Positions 27,126 through 36,021 of a stretch of 64,000 nt of DNA are shown here, piece after piece. How positions within the stretch are numbered: the first letter of the stretch is position 1; every line of letters begins with the position of its first letter. Made by a program: the position numbers and the translations under genes. The notes beneath the pieces were generated by a model. That model was given only the letters and a program-made list of their open reading frames with translations. It was not told the origin of the DNA and did no database searches. Source of the stretch: Alphaproteobacteria bacterium (GTDB lineage Bacteria; Pseudomonadota; Alphaproteobacteria; CACIAM-22H2); contig JAEULA010000031.1 in assembly GCA_016793165.1 (NCBI GenBank), positions 62,001 to 126,000 on the forward strand. Reading direction: 5' to 3'.

Positions 27126-27558
27126 CGTAACTCCAGCGGCGGGGCGGACGGGCGGCGCCGGCAAAGCCGGCGCGCGGCCCTGAATCGCACGGCCGCCGCC
27201 CGCGCGGAAGCGCCAAGCGCAGCAACGACCGGAAGCGGTCGTGCCTCGATCGGCCGCCGTGGCCGCGCCCTCGACCACGGACCGCGGTCCGCCCGGCGAC
27301 TGCAGGCGGCGCGCCGGGACCGTTCGCGCGGTGACGCGGCCGCGGGGCTCGCATGAGGGTGTCCATCCCTGCCGTGTGCGCAGGCCGGTACCGTGAAGCC
27401 CGATGGGACCAGCTGAACCGGCTCGCGGCATGGCATCGTGGCTCCGCCCGACCGGGCGTCCGCGAACACCGCCACGTCGGGCGAGTGGGCGCAGCGTTGG
27501 CGCCGGCCGGCGACCGGGTGCGTCTGCCGCCTCGGCCGGCAGCGCGGTCGCGCGGCGA
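27126..27558. other. Long gene-free spacer with a perfect hairpin
   Basis: 433 bases between the DMT transporter stop and the dehydratase start. Both flanking genes are on the minus strand. The only clear structure is a perfect 8-bp stem, GCGCCGGC-AAA-GCCGGCGC (27155-27173), about 30 bases before the dehydratase ATG, where it could lie in the mRNA leader. Open frames here look like GC-rich noise; no gene remnant recognised. Confidence 0.5.
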
Positions 27559-28443
27559 TCACTCCGAGCGATGGCCGGGCATTCTCCGCACGAGACCGAG
27601 GACGAGCGAGCAGCCGAGCATGATCGCCAGCCCGCCGACGAGCTGTACCGCCGACAGCCTCTCGCCGAGGAGCGCGGCGCCGACGAGCACCGCGACGAGC
27701 GTGACCGCGAACTCGACGCTGATCGCCCGGGTCGCCCCGATCCGCGCGACGAGGCGGAAATAGAGGACGTAGGTGGTCGCGCTCATGACGGCGCCCAGCA
27801 GCGCCAGGTTCACGTAGTCCCGTGGCTGCGGCGCCGAAGGCACCGGCACGGCCAGCAGCATGGGCAGGGTCATGAGGCCGCCGCTGACGAAGGCGCCGAT
27901 CGAAACCTCCATCGCGCCCGCGCCGCGCAGACGGTGGCTCGCATAGTTGCTGCCGAAGGCAGCGGCCAGCGAGCCGAGCAGCGAGGCGACGCACCCCAGG
28001 ATGAAGGTTCCGGTCGCCGGCGCGTCGGGGAATCCGACCAATGCCACGATGCCGGCGAAACCGAGGACGAGGCCGACGGAGCCCTCCGTGGTCAGACGCT
28101 CGATCCCCCAGATTCGGCCGACCACCATCGAGAACAGCGGGATGGCGGCCACGAAGATCGCCGCCAGCGCGGTGCCGATGCGCGGCGTGGCGTAGGAGAT
28201 CCCGATCAGCTGTCCCGCGACCGTCGTCGCGCCGACCACGGCGAAGCGGTGCGGCCTCGTCCCGAAATCGAGGCGCCGGCGCATCATCCGCGCGACGGCG
28301 ATCAGCATTGCGGCCGCGACGAGCGCTCGGAACGCGACGGCGCCGACCCAGCCGAAGGCCTGCACGACCTTCAGCACGACCAGGAACGAAAATCCCCAGG
28401 CGACGGCGAGGAAGACGTAGGCGGCGACGTCCTGGGGCTTCAT
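27559..28443 (-). CDS. DMT-superfamily (EamA-type) transporter
   Basis: A 294-residue inner-membrane protein with about ten hydrophobic segments in two EamA repeats (first half AYVFLAVAWGFSFLVVLKV through GLVLGFAGIVALVGF; second half FILGCVASLLGSLAAAFGS through LVGGLAIMLGCSLVLGL). Such carriers export amino acids and other metabolites. The start at 28443 (MKPQDVAAYVF) places the first membrane segment immediately after the N-terminus. Proximity to two amino-acid dehydratases makes amino-acid efflux plausible. The 247-base gap to the divergent GNAT gene holds no other feature. Confidence 0.9.
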   Translation of the reverse strand: MKPQDVAAYVFLAVAWGFSFLVVLKVVQAFGWVGAVAFRALVAAAMLIAVARMMRRRLDFGTRPHRFAVVGATTVAGQLIGISYATPRIGTALAAIFVAAIPLFSMVVGRIWGIERLTTEGSVGLVLGFAGIVALVGFPDAPATGTFILGCVASLLGSLAAAFGSNYASHRLRGAGAMEVSIGAFVSGGLMTLPMLLAVPVPSAPQPRDYVNLALLGAVMSATTYVLYFRLVARIGATRAISVEFAVTLVAVLVGAALLGERLSAVQLVGGLAIMLGCSLVLGLVRRMPGHRSE

Positions 28444-28690
28444 GCGGGTCCACGCGGTGCCGGGCGACTCCGGCGGGCAGACGGCCAGTCTGCACGGCGC
28501 GGCGGATGCGGCCAGCCGCGATCGGCGTGTGTTCACCGGGGTGCGCGCGTCCCGCAGAGCCCGCCGTCCCTCGCCTCGGCCCGGCGAAATACGGGTGCCC
28601 GACCGGGCACTGCGGCCGGTCGCCGTTCGGCGGCGCGGCGCCGGACGTGCCGTGGTGCGTCGCGCCCCCGAAGCGGTCTAGGGTCGCGCG

Positions 28691-29755
28691 ATGAGCCCGT
28701 TCTCGATCCCGACTCTGCGCACGGCGCGCCTGACGTTGCGCGCGTTCCGTTCCGACGACCTACCGGTCTATGCCGCGATGCTCGGCGATCCGGCCGTGGC
28801 GGGCTTCCTCGGCACCGGTCGACCGCGCAGTGCGGCCGAGAGCTGGGAGGCCATGGCGCGCGCGCTCGGGCAATGGGCGCTGCGCGGCTTCGGCCTGTTC
28901 GCGATCGAGCACGACGGCATGCTCGTCGGCCATGTGGGCGTGCTCAAGCCGTCGAACTGGCCGGCTGCCGAGCTGGCCTACGCGATCGCGCCGGCGATGC
29001 AGCGGCGCGGCTTTGCCGCCGAGGCGGCGAATGCGGTGCGCGGCTGGGCCGCCGCGCGGCTCGGGCTCAAGCAACTCGTGAGCTACATCCGGCCGACGAA
29101 CGATGCGTCGATCGCGCTCGTTCGCCGGCTCGGCGCGGCGCAGGAGCCCGACATCGAGCTTCTCGGCATCCGGGCGCAGGTCTGGCGCCACGGCTCGCCG
29201 CCTTCGACGGTGCCGGCCGAGATCGCGGCGACCGTGATCGACGTTCCCGTGCTCGAGACGGCACGCCTGCGCCTGCGCCGATTCGAGGGCGACGACTATG
29301 CCGCGGTGTGCGAGATGCATGCCGATCCCGAGACGATGCGCTTCCACGGGGACGGCGGGCCGCGCGACCCCGCGCTCAGCTGGGCGCAGATGGCGATGTG
29401 GACCGGTGCGCATGCGCTGAAGCAGGGCGGCTGGTTCGCGGTCCTTCGCCGCGAGGACGGCACCTTCGTCGGCCGCGTCGGCGTGAACATGCAGCCCGCC
29501 TGGCCCGAGCCCGAGCTCGCCTACACCTTCGCCCGTCCGCATTGGGGCCAGGGCTACGCACCCGAGGCCGCCGCCGCCGTGCGCGACTGGGCGTGGCGCA
29601 CCCAGGCGCCCGCTACGCTCGTCAGCCTGATCAAGCCGGACAACAAGGCCTCGATCCGCGTCGCCGAGAAGCTCGGCGCCCGCAACACGGGCACGATCGA
29701 GTTCGAGGGCAAGCCGAACCAGCGGTGGGAGTATCCTCCCGCAGGCCGATGGTGA
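28691..29755 (+). CDS. Double-domain GNAT N-acetyltransferase
   Basis: A 354-residue protein made of two RimJ/RimL-like GNAT domains, about 8-165 and 185-345. Each begins with the family pattern (LRTARLTLRAFRSDDLP and LETARLRLRRFEGDDYA) and carries the acetyl-CoA loop region (AMQRRGFAAEAANAVR and PHWGQGYAPEAAAAVR) and a C-terminal Asn-x-Ala-Ser-Ile (PTNDASIALVRRLGA, PDNKASIRVAEKLGA). It is an internal duplication with both acetyl-CoA loops intact, so both halves may be active. A CTAG lies 10 bases upstream of the ATG, suggesting a very short leader. Acceptor unknown. Confidence 0.9.
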   Translation: MSPFSIPTLRTARLTLRAFRSDDLPVYAAMLGDPAVAGFLGTGRPRSAAESWEAMARALGQWALRGFGLFAIEHDGMLVGHVGVLKPSNWPAAELAYAIAPAMQRRGFAAEAANAVRGWAAARLGLKQLVSYIRPTNDASIALVRRLGAAQEPDIELLGIRAQVWRHGSPPSTVPAEIAATVIDVPVLETARLRLRRFEGDDYAAVCEMHADPETMRFHGDGGPRDPALSWAQMAMWTGAHALKQGGWFAVLRREDGTFVGRVGVNMQPAWPEPELAYTFARPHWGQGYAPEAAAAVRDWAWRTQAPATLVSLIKPDNKASIRVAEKLGARNTGTIEFEGKPNQRWEYPPAGRW

Positions 29756-29804
29756 ACCGCTGCGTCGCTGACAAGATCATTGCGGGACGCACGGAAGTGT
29801 TCGC

Positions 29805-30164
29805 ATGTCTGTCGCAAGAACGAATGCCGGTCCGACATCGAAACGGGTGGCGCTGCTGTGGCGATTGCACGGCGCCTGTCTGCTGGGCGGCGGCCTGTTC
29901 GTTTCCGTGCCGACCATCTGGTTCCTGATCGGCATCGCCGCTGATCATGGACTCTTTGATCGGGGCATCGTGCCCATCTACGCCCTGCTTGGACCGCTTG
30001 CCTTCCTGGGGCTCGCGCTGAGCGTCGAAGGCTCGTGGCGCATCGTCTGCGCCCGTCCCAGCCTGTGGGGCGTTCGCATGCTGGGTTTCGGCCTGATCGG
30101 ATTGACGGTCGTGCTCGTCATCCTCTGCATTCACGAGGGCGTAAACCCGCTGACCGACGGCTAG
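29805..30164 (+). CDS. Small three-helix membrane protein
   Basis: A 119-residue protein with three strong hydrophobic segments (around GGGLFVSVPTIWFLIGIAA, IYALLGPLAFLGLALSV and MLGFGLIGLTVVLVILCI). No family recognised. Its codon use and lower G+C third positions differ slightly from neighbours, which may point to a recent arrival. It lies 49 bases after the GNAT gene and faces the ABC ATPase gene. Its stop is one of the few CTAG-containing sites in the window. Confidence 0.6.
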   Translation: MSVARTNAGPTSKRVALLWRLHGACLLGGGLFVSVPTIWFLIGIAADHGLFDRGIVPIYALLGPLAFLGLALSVEGSWRIVCARPSLWGVRMLGFGLIGLTVVLVILCIHEGVNPLTDG

Positions 30165-30222
30165 ATCGCCTCGATCGGATCGGTGGCGCGGCCGGAACCT
30201 CGACTTCCGCGACCGGATTCCA

Positions 30223-31200
30223 TCATGCGGGCGGAGTCACCAGGTGGCAGGCGACGCGGCGACCGTCGCCGAGATTCTCGAGCGGCGGCTCGATGCGGGC
30301 GCAGCTCTCCATCGCGTGCGGGCAGCGGGTGCGGAAGCGGCAGCCGCTCGGCGGGTCGATGGCGCTGGGGACGTCGCCGGTCAGCACGATGCGCTGCTTG
30401 GCGCGTGCTGAGCCGGGCTCGGGGACGGCCGAGAGCAGCGCTTGCGTGTAGGGGTGCAGCGGCTTCGCGAACAGCACGTCGCGCGGCGCCTCCTCGACGA
30501 TCTTGCCGAGATACATGACCGCGATGCGGTTGGCCATGTACCGGACCACGGCAAGGTTGTGCGAGATGAAGATGTAGCCGAGGCCGCGCTCGCGCTGCAG
30601 GTCGAGCATCAGGTTGAGCACCTGTGCCTGGATCGAGACGTCGAGCGCGGAGACCGGCTCGTCGCAGACGATGAGCTTCGGGTCGAGCGCCAAGGCGCGC
30701 GCGATGCCGATACGCTGGCGCTGGCCGCCGGAGAACTCGTGCGGATGGCGCGCCGCATGCGCGGGGGCGAGGCCCACGCGTGCGAGCAGCTCGCTCACGC
30801 GCTTGGCGCGCGATGCGCGGTCGCCCCAGCCGTGCACGACCAGCGGCTCGGCGATGATGCGGCCGACGGTCATTCGGGGATCGAGCGAGCCGAACGGGTC
30901 CTGGAAGATGATCTGCATCTCGCGGCGGAGCTCGCGCATGCGCTCGGGCGTTTCGGCGCGCAGGTTCCGCCCGGCGTAGCTGATCGTGCCGGCATCCGGC
31001 TCGATCAGCCTGAGGATGAGGCGGCCGGTCGTCGACTTGCCGCAGCCGGACTCGCCGACCAGCGCCAGCGTCTCCCCCGCCTCGACGCACAGGTCGACTC
31101 CGTCGACGGCGCGCACCACGCTCACCGTGCGCTCGAACAGTCCCGCGCGCCCCGCCGGGAAGTGCTTCACCAGCCCCGTGACCTCGAGAAGCGCGATCAT
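30223..31200 (-). CDS. Oligo/dipeptide ABC transporter ATP-binding protein (DppF type)
   Basis: A 325-residue ATPase: Walker [14 protein letters not shown]-loop [13 protein letters not shown], signature [16 protein letters not shown], Walker [13 protein letters not shown], switch His ISHNLAV. The C-terminal extension contains [14 protein letters not shown], a Cys motif that binds an iron-sulphur cluster in Dpp/Opp ATPases. It is the last gene of the transporter operon. The ATG at 31200 opens on the ABC domain. It is separated from the partner ATPase gene by a spacer containing palindromic element 1. Confidence 0.94.
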   Translation of the reverse strand: MIALLEVTGLVKHFPAGRAGLFERTVSVVRAVDGVDLCVEAGETLALVGESGCGKSTTGRLILRLIEPDAGTISYAGRNLRAETPERMRELRREMQIIFQDPFGSLDPRMTVGRIIAEPLVVHGWGDRASRAKRVSELLARVGLAPAHAARHPHEFSGGQRQRIGIARALALDPKLIVCDEPVSALDVSIQAQVLNLMLDLQRERGLGYIFISHNLAVVRYMANRIAVMYLGKIVEEAPRDVLFAKPLHPYTQALLSAVPEPGSARAKQRIVLTGDVPSAIDPPSGCRFRTRCPHAMESCARIEPPLENLGDGRRVACHLVTPPA

Positions 31201-31235
31201 GATGCCCGGCGCTCCGCAGCGGAGAGGTTGAGGGA

Positions 31236-31380
31236 TTGAACCGCGGAGAGCGCGGAGATCGCAGAGATGAAACGCCCGGCGCGCACCGCGCGTCCACAAT
31301 CTCGACGGTCTGCGACATCGCGTTGCCGCGCGATCGCGAAGAGCCACATCTCTGCGATCTCCGCGCTCTCTGCGGTTGAA
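31236..31380. repeat. Palindromic intergenic element, copy 1
   Basis: A 145-bp element with 34-bp inverted arms (31236-31269 and 31347-31380) differing at only two positions, around a 77-bp centre. Each arm is itself a run of a 9-bp unit CGC(A/G)GAGA(G/T) repeated three times after a TTGAACC-like end. Flanking sequence (TTGAxxxATTGAA and its complement) extends the symmetry imperfectly. It sits between the two ATPase genes of the ABC operon, and a related copy is at 41464-41598. No coding capacity. It could be a miniature mobile element or a transcript-shaping hairpin. Confidence 0.8.
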
Positions 31381-31417
31381 TCAATCAACGGAGACCGCGT
31401 TGCGACGCCGGAGGTCA

Positions 31418-32385
<968 letters not shown>

Positions 32386-32389
<4 letters not shown>

Positions 32390-33252
32390 CTCAGATCGAC
32401 CTTCATGCGCGGATCGAGGGCGTCGCGCAGGCCGTCGCCGATCAGGTTGAGGCCGAGCACCGCGGTCGCGATCGCCAGCCCTGGGTAGAGGCAGATCCAC
32501 GCGGCTTCCTGGATGAAGTCGCGGCCGTCGGCGATGATGTTGCCGAAGGTGGGGGCGGGCGGCGGCGGCCCGACGCCGATGAAGCTGAGCACCGCCTCGG
32601 CCAGGATCGCGATCGCGAAGATGTAGGAGAGCTGGACGATCAGCGGCGTCAGGCCGTTGGGCAGCACGTGCGTGAGCAGGATTCGAAGATGGCTGGCGCC
32701 CACGGCCCGCGCCGCCTCGACATAGGGCATCTCGCGCACGACCAGCACGGCGGCGCGCGCGACGCGCGCGGTGCGCGGCGTGTACGTGATCGAGAGTGCG
32801 ATGACGGCGTTGAACTCGGACGGGCCGAGCACCGCGGCGATGGCGATGGCCAGCAGCACGCCGGGGAACGCCATCATCGCGTCCATCACGCGCATCACGA
32901 TATTGTCGATGCGGCGGAAATAGCCGGCGAGGCCGCCGATCACGGCGCCGAGGATGCCGGTGACGATCACCACCATCATCCCGATGCGGAGGCTGACGCG
33001 GCTGCCATGGATGATGCGGCTGAGCACGTCGCGCCCCGCGCGGTCGGTGCCGAGCCAGTGGATCTCGTTGGGCGCGCCGAGGCGGTACCGGAAGTTGTTC
33101 TTGAGGGGGTCGTGCGGCGCGATCAGGTCGGCGAGCAACGCGACGAGGACGATCGCGCCGAACAGCGTCGCGCCGACCATGAACGAGCGGTGGTTCAGCA
33201 GCCGCCGCCAAAGCGGCGTCGGGGCGGCCAGGGCCGGGGCGTCAGCGCTCAT
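32386..33252 (-). CDS. Oligo/dipeptide ABC transporter permease (DppC type)
   Basis: A 288-residue inner-membrane permease: N-terminal membrane segment ([20 protein letters not shown]), the [17 protein letters not shown] motif typical of DppC/OppC, further membrane spans, and the coupling-helix EAA loop [20 protein letters not shown]. The ATG at 33252 lies 11 bases inside the end of the DppB-type gene, so translation is coupled. It forms the translocation pore with that subunit. Confidence 0.94.
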
Positions 33253-34189
33253 AGCGCACCCGGGGATCGACGACGGCGTAGAGCACGTCGACGAGGATGT
33301 TGACGAGCACGAACACCGTCGCGGTGAGCAGCAGCCCACCCTGGATGACAGGGAAGTCCCGGCGCAGGATGCCGCCGATGATCAGGCGGCCGACGCCCGG
33401 GATCGAGAAGACCTGCTCGATCACCACCGCGCCGCCCAGCAGGATGCCGACGCTGAGGCCGACGACGGTGATCACCGGGATCATCACGTTCGACAGCGCG
33501 TGCTTGCCGATCACGACGCGGTTGGGCAGGCCCTTGGCGCGCGCCGTGCGCATGAAGTCCTGGCGAAGGACGTCGAGCATCGAGGCGCGCGTCATGCGCG
33601 CGAGCAGGCCGATCTGCGTGAGGGCGAGGGCGAGCGCCGGCAGCGCCATCGACCGCAGCCAGCCGATCGGGTCGACGGTGAGCTCGACGTAGCCGCCGGT
33701 CGGCAGCCAGCCGAGCGTCACGGCGAAGAAGTAGATCATCACCAGCCCGAGCCAGAAATCCGGCAGCGACAGGCCGGCGAGTGCGATCGTCATCGTCGCC
33801 TGGTCGACCCAGGTGTTCACGCGCATGGCGGCGAGCACGCCGGTGGCGATGCCGATGGCGATCGACAGCAGCAGCGCGAGGCCGGTCAGCGAGAGCGTGA
33901 CCGGCAGACGCTCGAGGATCGCGGTCGTGACGCCGCGGCCGAGCAGCACCGACTGCCCGAGATCGCCCTGCAGCAGGGCCGCGTACCAGCCGAGCAGGCG
34001 CACGTGGAAGGGGCGATCGAGGCCGTAGACGGCGCGGATCCGCGCGACCTCGTCCTTGCCGGCGCCCGGGCCGGCGAGCTCGGCGGACACGTCGCCGGGC
34101 ACGAAGTAGATGAGCACGAAGGTGATCAGCGAGACGATCAGCAGGACCGGCACCGCGGCGATCAGGCGGTTGGCGAGGAAGCGGATCAT
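33242..34189 (-). CDS. Oligo/dipeptide ABC transporter permease (DppB type)
   Basis: A 315-residue inner-membrane permease beginning MIRFLANRLIAAVPVLLIVS, with a periplasmic loop (RIRAVYGLDRPFHVRLLGWY), five more membrane spans and the EAA-like loop FMRTARAKGLPNRVV. Standard DppB architecture. It is separated from the upstream binding-protein gene by 187 bases holding three tandem hairpins. Confidence 0.94.
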   Translation of the reverse strand: MIRFLANRLIAAVPVLLIVSLITFVLIYFVPGDVSAELAGPGAGKDEVARIRAVYGLDRPFHVRLLGWYAALLQGDLGQSVLLGRGVTTAILERLPVTLSLTGLALLLSIAIGIATGVLAAMRVNTWVDQATMTIALAGLSLPDFWLGLVMIYFFAVTLGWLPTGGYVELTVDPIGWLRSMALPALALALTQIGLLARMTRASMLDVLRQDFMRTARAKGLPNRVVIGKHALSNVMIPVITVVGLSVGILLGGAVVIEQVFSIPGVGRLIIGGILRRDFPVIQGGLLLTATVFVLVNILVDVLYAVVDPRVRYER

Positions 34190-34217
34190 CTTTCGGGCGA
34201 CGGGCGAGCCGGGGTTT

Positions 34218-34366
34218 TTCCGTCCGCCCGCACGGCCGCGTGGACGGAAGGGGCGCCGCCGATGGCGGCGGGGAGGGCAAGGGCGGCTCGTGAGACGCCC
34301 TTGCCCTCCCCGTCAGCCGCCGCGCGGCTGTCGCCCCTCCTGTCGCGCGATGTGCGGCAGGAGGGG
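34218..34366 (-). repeat. Three tandem hairpins between binding-protein and permease genes
   Basis: In transcript order: arms 34366-34354/34346-34334 (13 bp, one mismatch, loop 7); arms 34311-34296/34285-34270 (16 bp, perfect, loop 10, arm GGGGAGGGCAAGGGCG); arms 34249-34242/34225-34218 (8 bp, perfect, loop 16). None is followed by a U-run. Position just after the binding-protein stop suggests mRNA 3'-end protection and reduced permease expression, as known for binding-protein operons in general. Confidence 0.75.
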
Positions 34367-34376
34367 ATCAACGCGT

Positions 34377-35924
34377 TCAGGACAGCCAGACGTCCCACAT
34401 GCGCGGGGCGCGGTAGGGCTTGAAGTTCTCGACGTTCGCGCGCGCCCCCTGGATGATGCCGAAGTCGCCCAGCTTGATCGCCGTCACGTTCTCGTACATG
34501 CGGCGCTGGATGTCGGCCATCGCCTTCTTGCGATCCTCGAGCTGCGGCGAGTTCTGCAGCCGGCCGTAGGCCTCCTCGAGGACGGGATCCTCGACATGCG
34601 GCTGCAGCTGCGGCTTGACGAAGAAGCCGGCGACGTTGAACGGCCCCTCGTAGGGCTCGATGCCCATGCCGAGCGCCCACAGATGCCAGCCCTCGGGCTT
34701 GAGGCGCATGGTGGAGGCCGTCGGCCAGTCGACGATCAGCGGCTTGACGTTGACGCCGAGCTTCTTGAGCTGCTCGCTGCCGACCTCGACCGTTCCCTTG
34801 TGGTTGGCGATCGTGGAATCGCCGAGGAACACGATCTCCTCGCCCTTGTAGCCGGACTCGGCGAGCAGCTGCTTCGCCTTCGCCGTGTTCTTCTGGTTGT
34901 AGAGATCCTTTCCGATGTCGCCGGCGAAGTAAGTGCCGCCGGGATGCTGCCATCCGTGCGTCATGCGGTAGAGACCGTCATTGGCGATGGCGATGATCTC
35001 CTCGTAGTCCAGCGCCGCCTGGATCGCCTGGCGGAACTTGAGATTCCCCATCATGCCCTGGGAGTGGTTCATGATGATGCACTGGAAGGCCCACGGCATC
35101 ATCTCGTGGATCTTGATGTTGCGGTTGTTCTTCAGCCGCTGCGCCGCCGGCGTCGGGATCAGCTCGTTGATGTGGATCTCGCCGGCTTCCATCGCGGCGA
35201 CGCGCGCGCCTGCCTCCGGCATGAAGCGGATCGTCACCCCGTCCAGATGGGCGGTCTTCTTGCCGGCGAACCCGTCGCGGCCCTGGTACGCGGTGTTCTG
35301 GACGTAGCCGTCGAAGCGCTTCAGCTTCACATGCGCATCCGGCCGGTACTCGACGAACTGGAACGGGCCGGTGCCGATGTAGTCGATCTTGTTGACGTCC
35401 TTGGCGGCCTCCTCGGCCGGCATGATCGCGAAGATCGCGCGCGGGCTCGAGATCCCGTCGAGGAGGCTCGGCACCGGCCGGCCGAGCTTCATGACGAAGG
35501 TATCGGACGACGGCGCCTCGAAGGCGACCACGTCGCGCAGCACCTGGCTGCTGTTGCCGACCTTCTTGTAGCGCGCCATCGATGCCGAGACGTCGGCCGA
35601 CGTCATGTCCTTGCCGTTGTGGAACTTCGCCTTGCGCAGCTTGAAGCTATAGGTGAGACCGTCCGGCGAGACGTTCACGCCCTCGGCGAGGTCCGGCACG
35701 ACATTGCCGTTCTCGTCGCGCGAGAACAGCGTCTCCCAGATGTGGGTGGTGATGTTGCGCGCGTGCTGGGCGGAGGTGGTCTGCGCGTCCAGCGACGGCG
35801 GCGGCGACTGCTGCGCGACGACCGCCTCGCCGCCCTTCTTCTGCGCGATGGCGGGCGCGCCGATCGTGCTCGCGGCGGCGGTGGCGCCGACGACGGTCGC
35901 ATGGAAACGACGACGTGTGATCAT
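34377..35924 (-). CDS. Peptide-type ABC transporter substrate-binding protein (SBP family 5)
   Basis: A 515-residue periplasmic receptor. The N-terminus MITRRRFHATVVGATAAAS carries a twin-arginine-like RRRF and ends in APAIAQ, so Tat export is likely. The mature part is a DppA/OppA-type protein: PPSLDAQTTS, FKLRKAKFHNGKDMTSADV, YIGTGPFQFVEYRPDAHVKL, FRQAIQAALDYEEII. It captures a peptide, opine or similar amide for the adjacent permeases. The ATG at 35924 gives a clean signal peptide; the much longer upstream frame is a shadow of the hydrolase gene. It is the fourth-from-last transport gene in an operon led by the aldolase and hydrolase. Confidence 0.93.
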   Translation of the reverse strand: MITRRRFHATVVGATAAASTIGAPAIAQKKGGEAVVAQQSPPPSLDAQTTSAQHARNITTHIWETLFSRDENGNVVPDLAEGVNVSPDGLTYSFKLRKAKFHNGKDMTSADVSASMARYKKVGNSSQVLRDVVAFEAPSSDTFVMKLGRPVPSLLDGISSPRAIFAIMPAEEAAKDVNKIDYIGTGPFQFVEYRPDAHVKLKRFDGYVQNTAYQGRDGFAGKKTAHLDGVTIRFMPEAGARVAAMEAGEIHINELIPTPAAQRLKNNRNIKIHEMMPWAFQCIIMNHSQGMMGNLKFRQAIQAALDYEEIIAIANDGLYRMTHGWQHPGGTYFAGDIGKDLYNQKNTAKAKQLLAESGYKGEEIVFLGDSTIANHKGTVEVGSEQLKKLGVNVKPLIVDWPTASTMRLKPEGWHLWALGMGIEPYEGPFNVAGFFVKPQLQPHVEDPVLEEAYGRLQNSPQLEDRKKAMADIQRRMYENVTAIKLGDFGIIQGARANVENFKPYRAPRMWDVWLS

Positions 35925-36021
35925 GACCGAATCTCCCCGTTCTCCCCGTCCTGCGGCACGTCGCCGCAGGATCCTGTCAAGGTAGTGCGCCGGTGCGGCG
36001 CGAGGCAATCGCGCCGTGGGT

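Noticed and set aside
27126..27558. Possible missed gene in the long spacer
   Set aside because: Frames on both strands are Arg/Pro/Ala-rich without start-site signals or motifs, and the best one is simply the upstream extension of the dehydratase frame.
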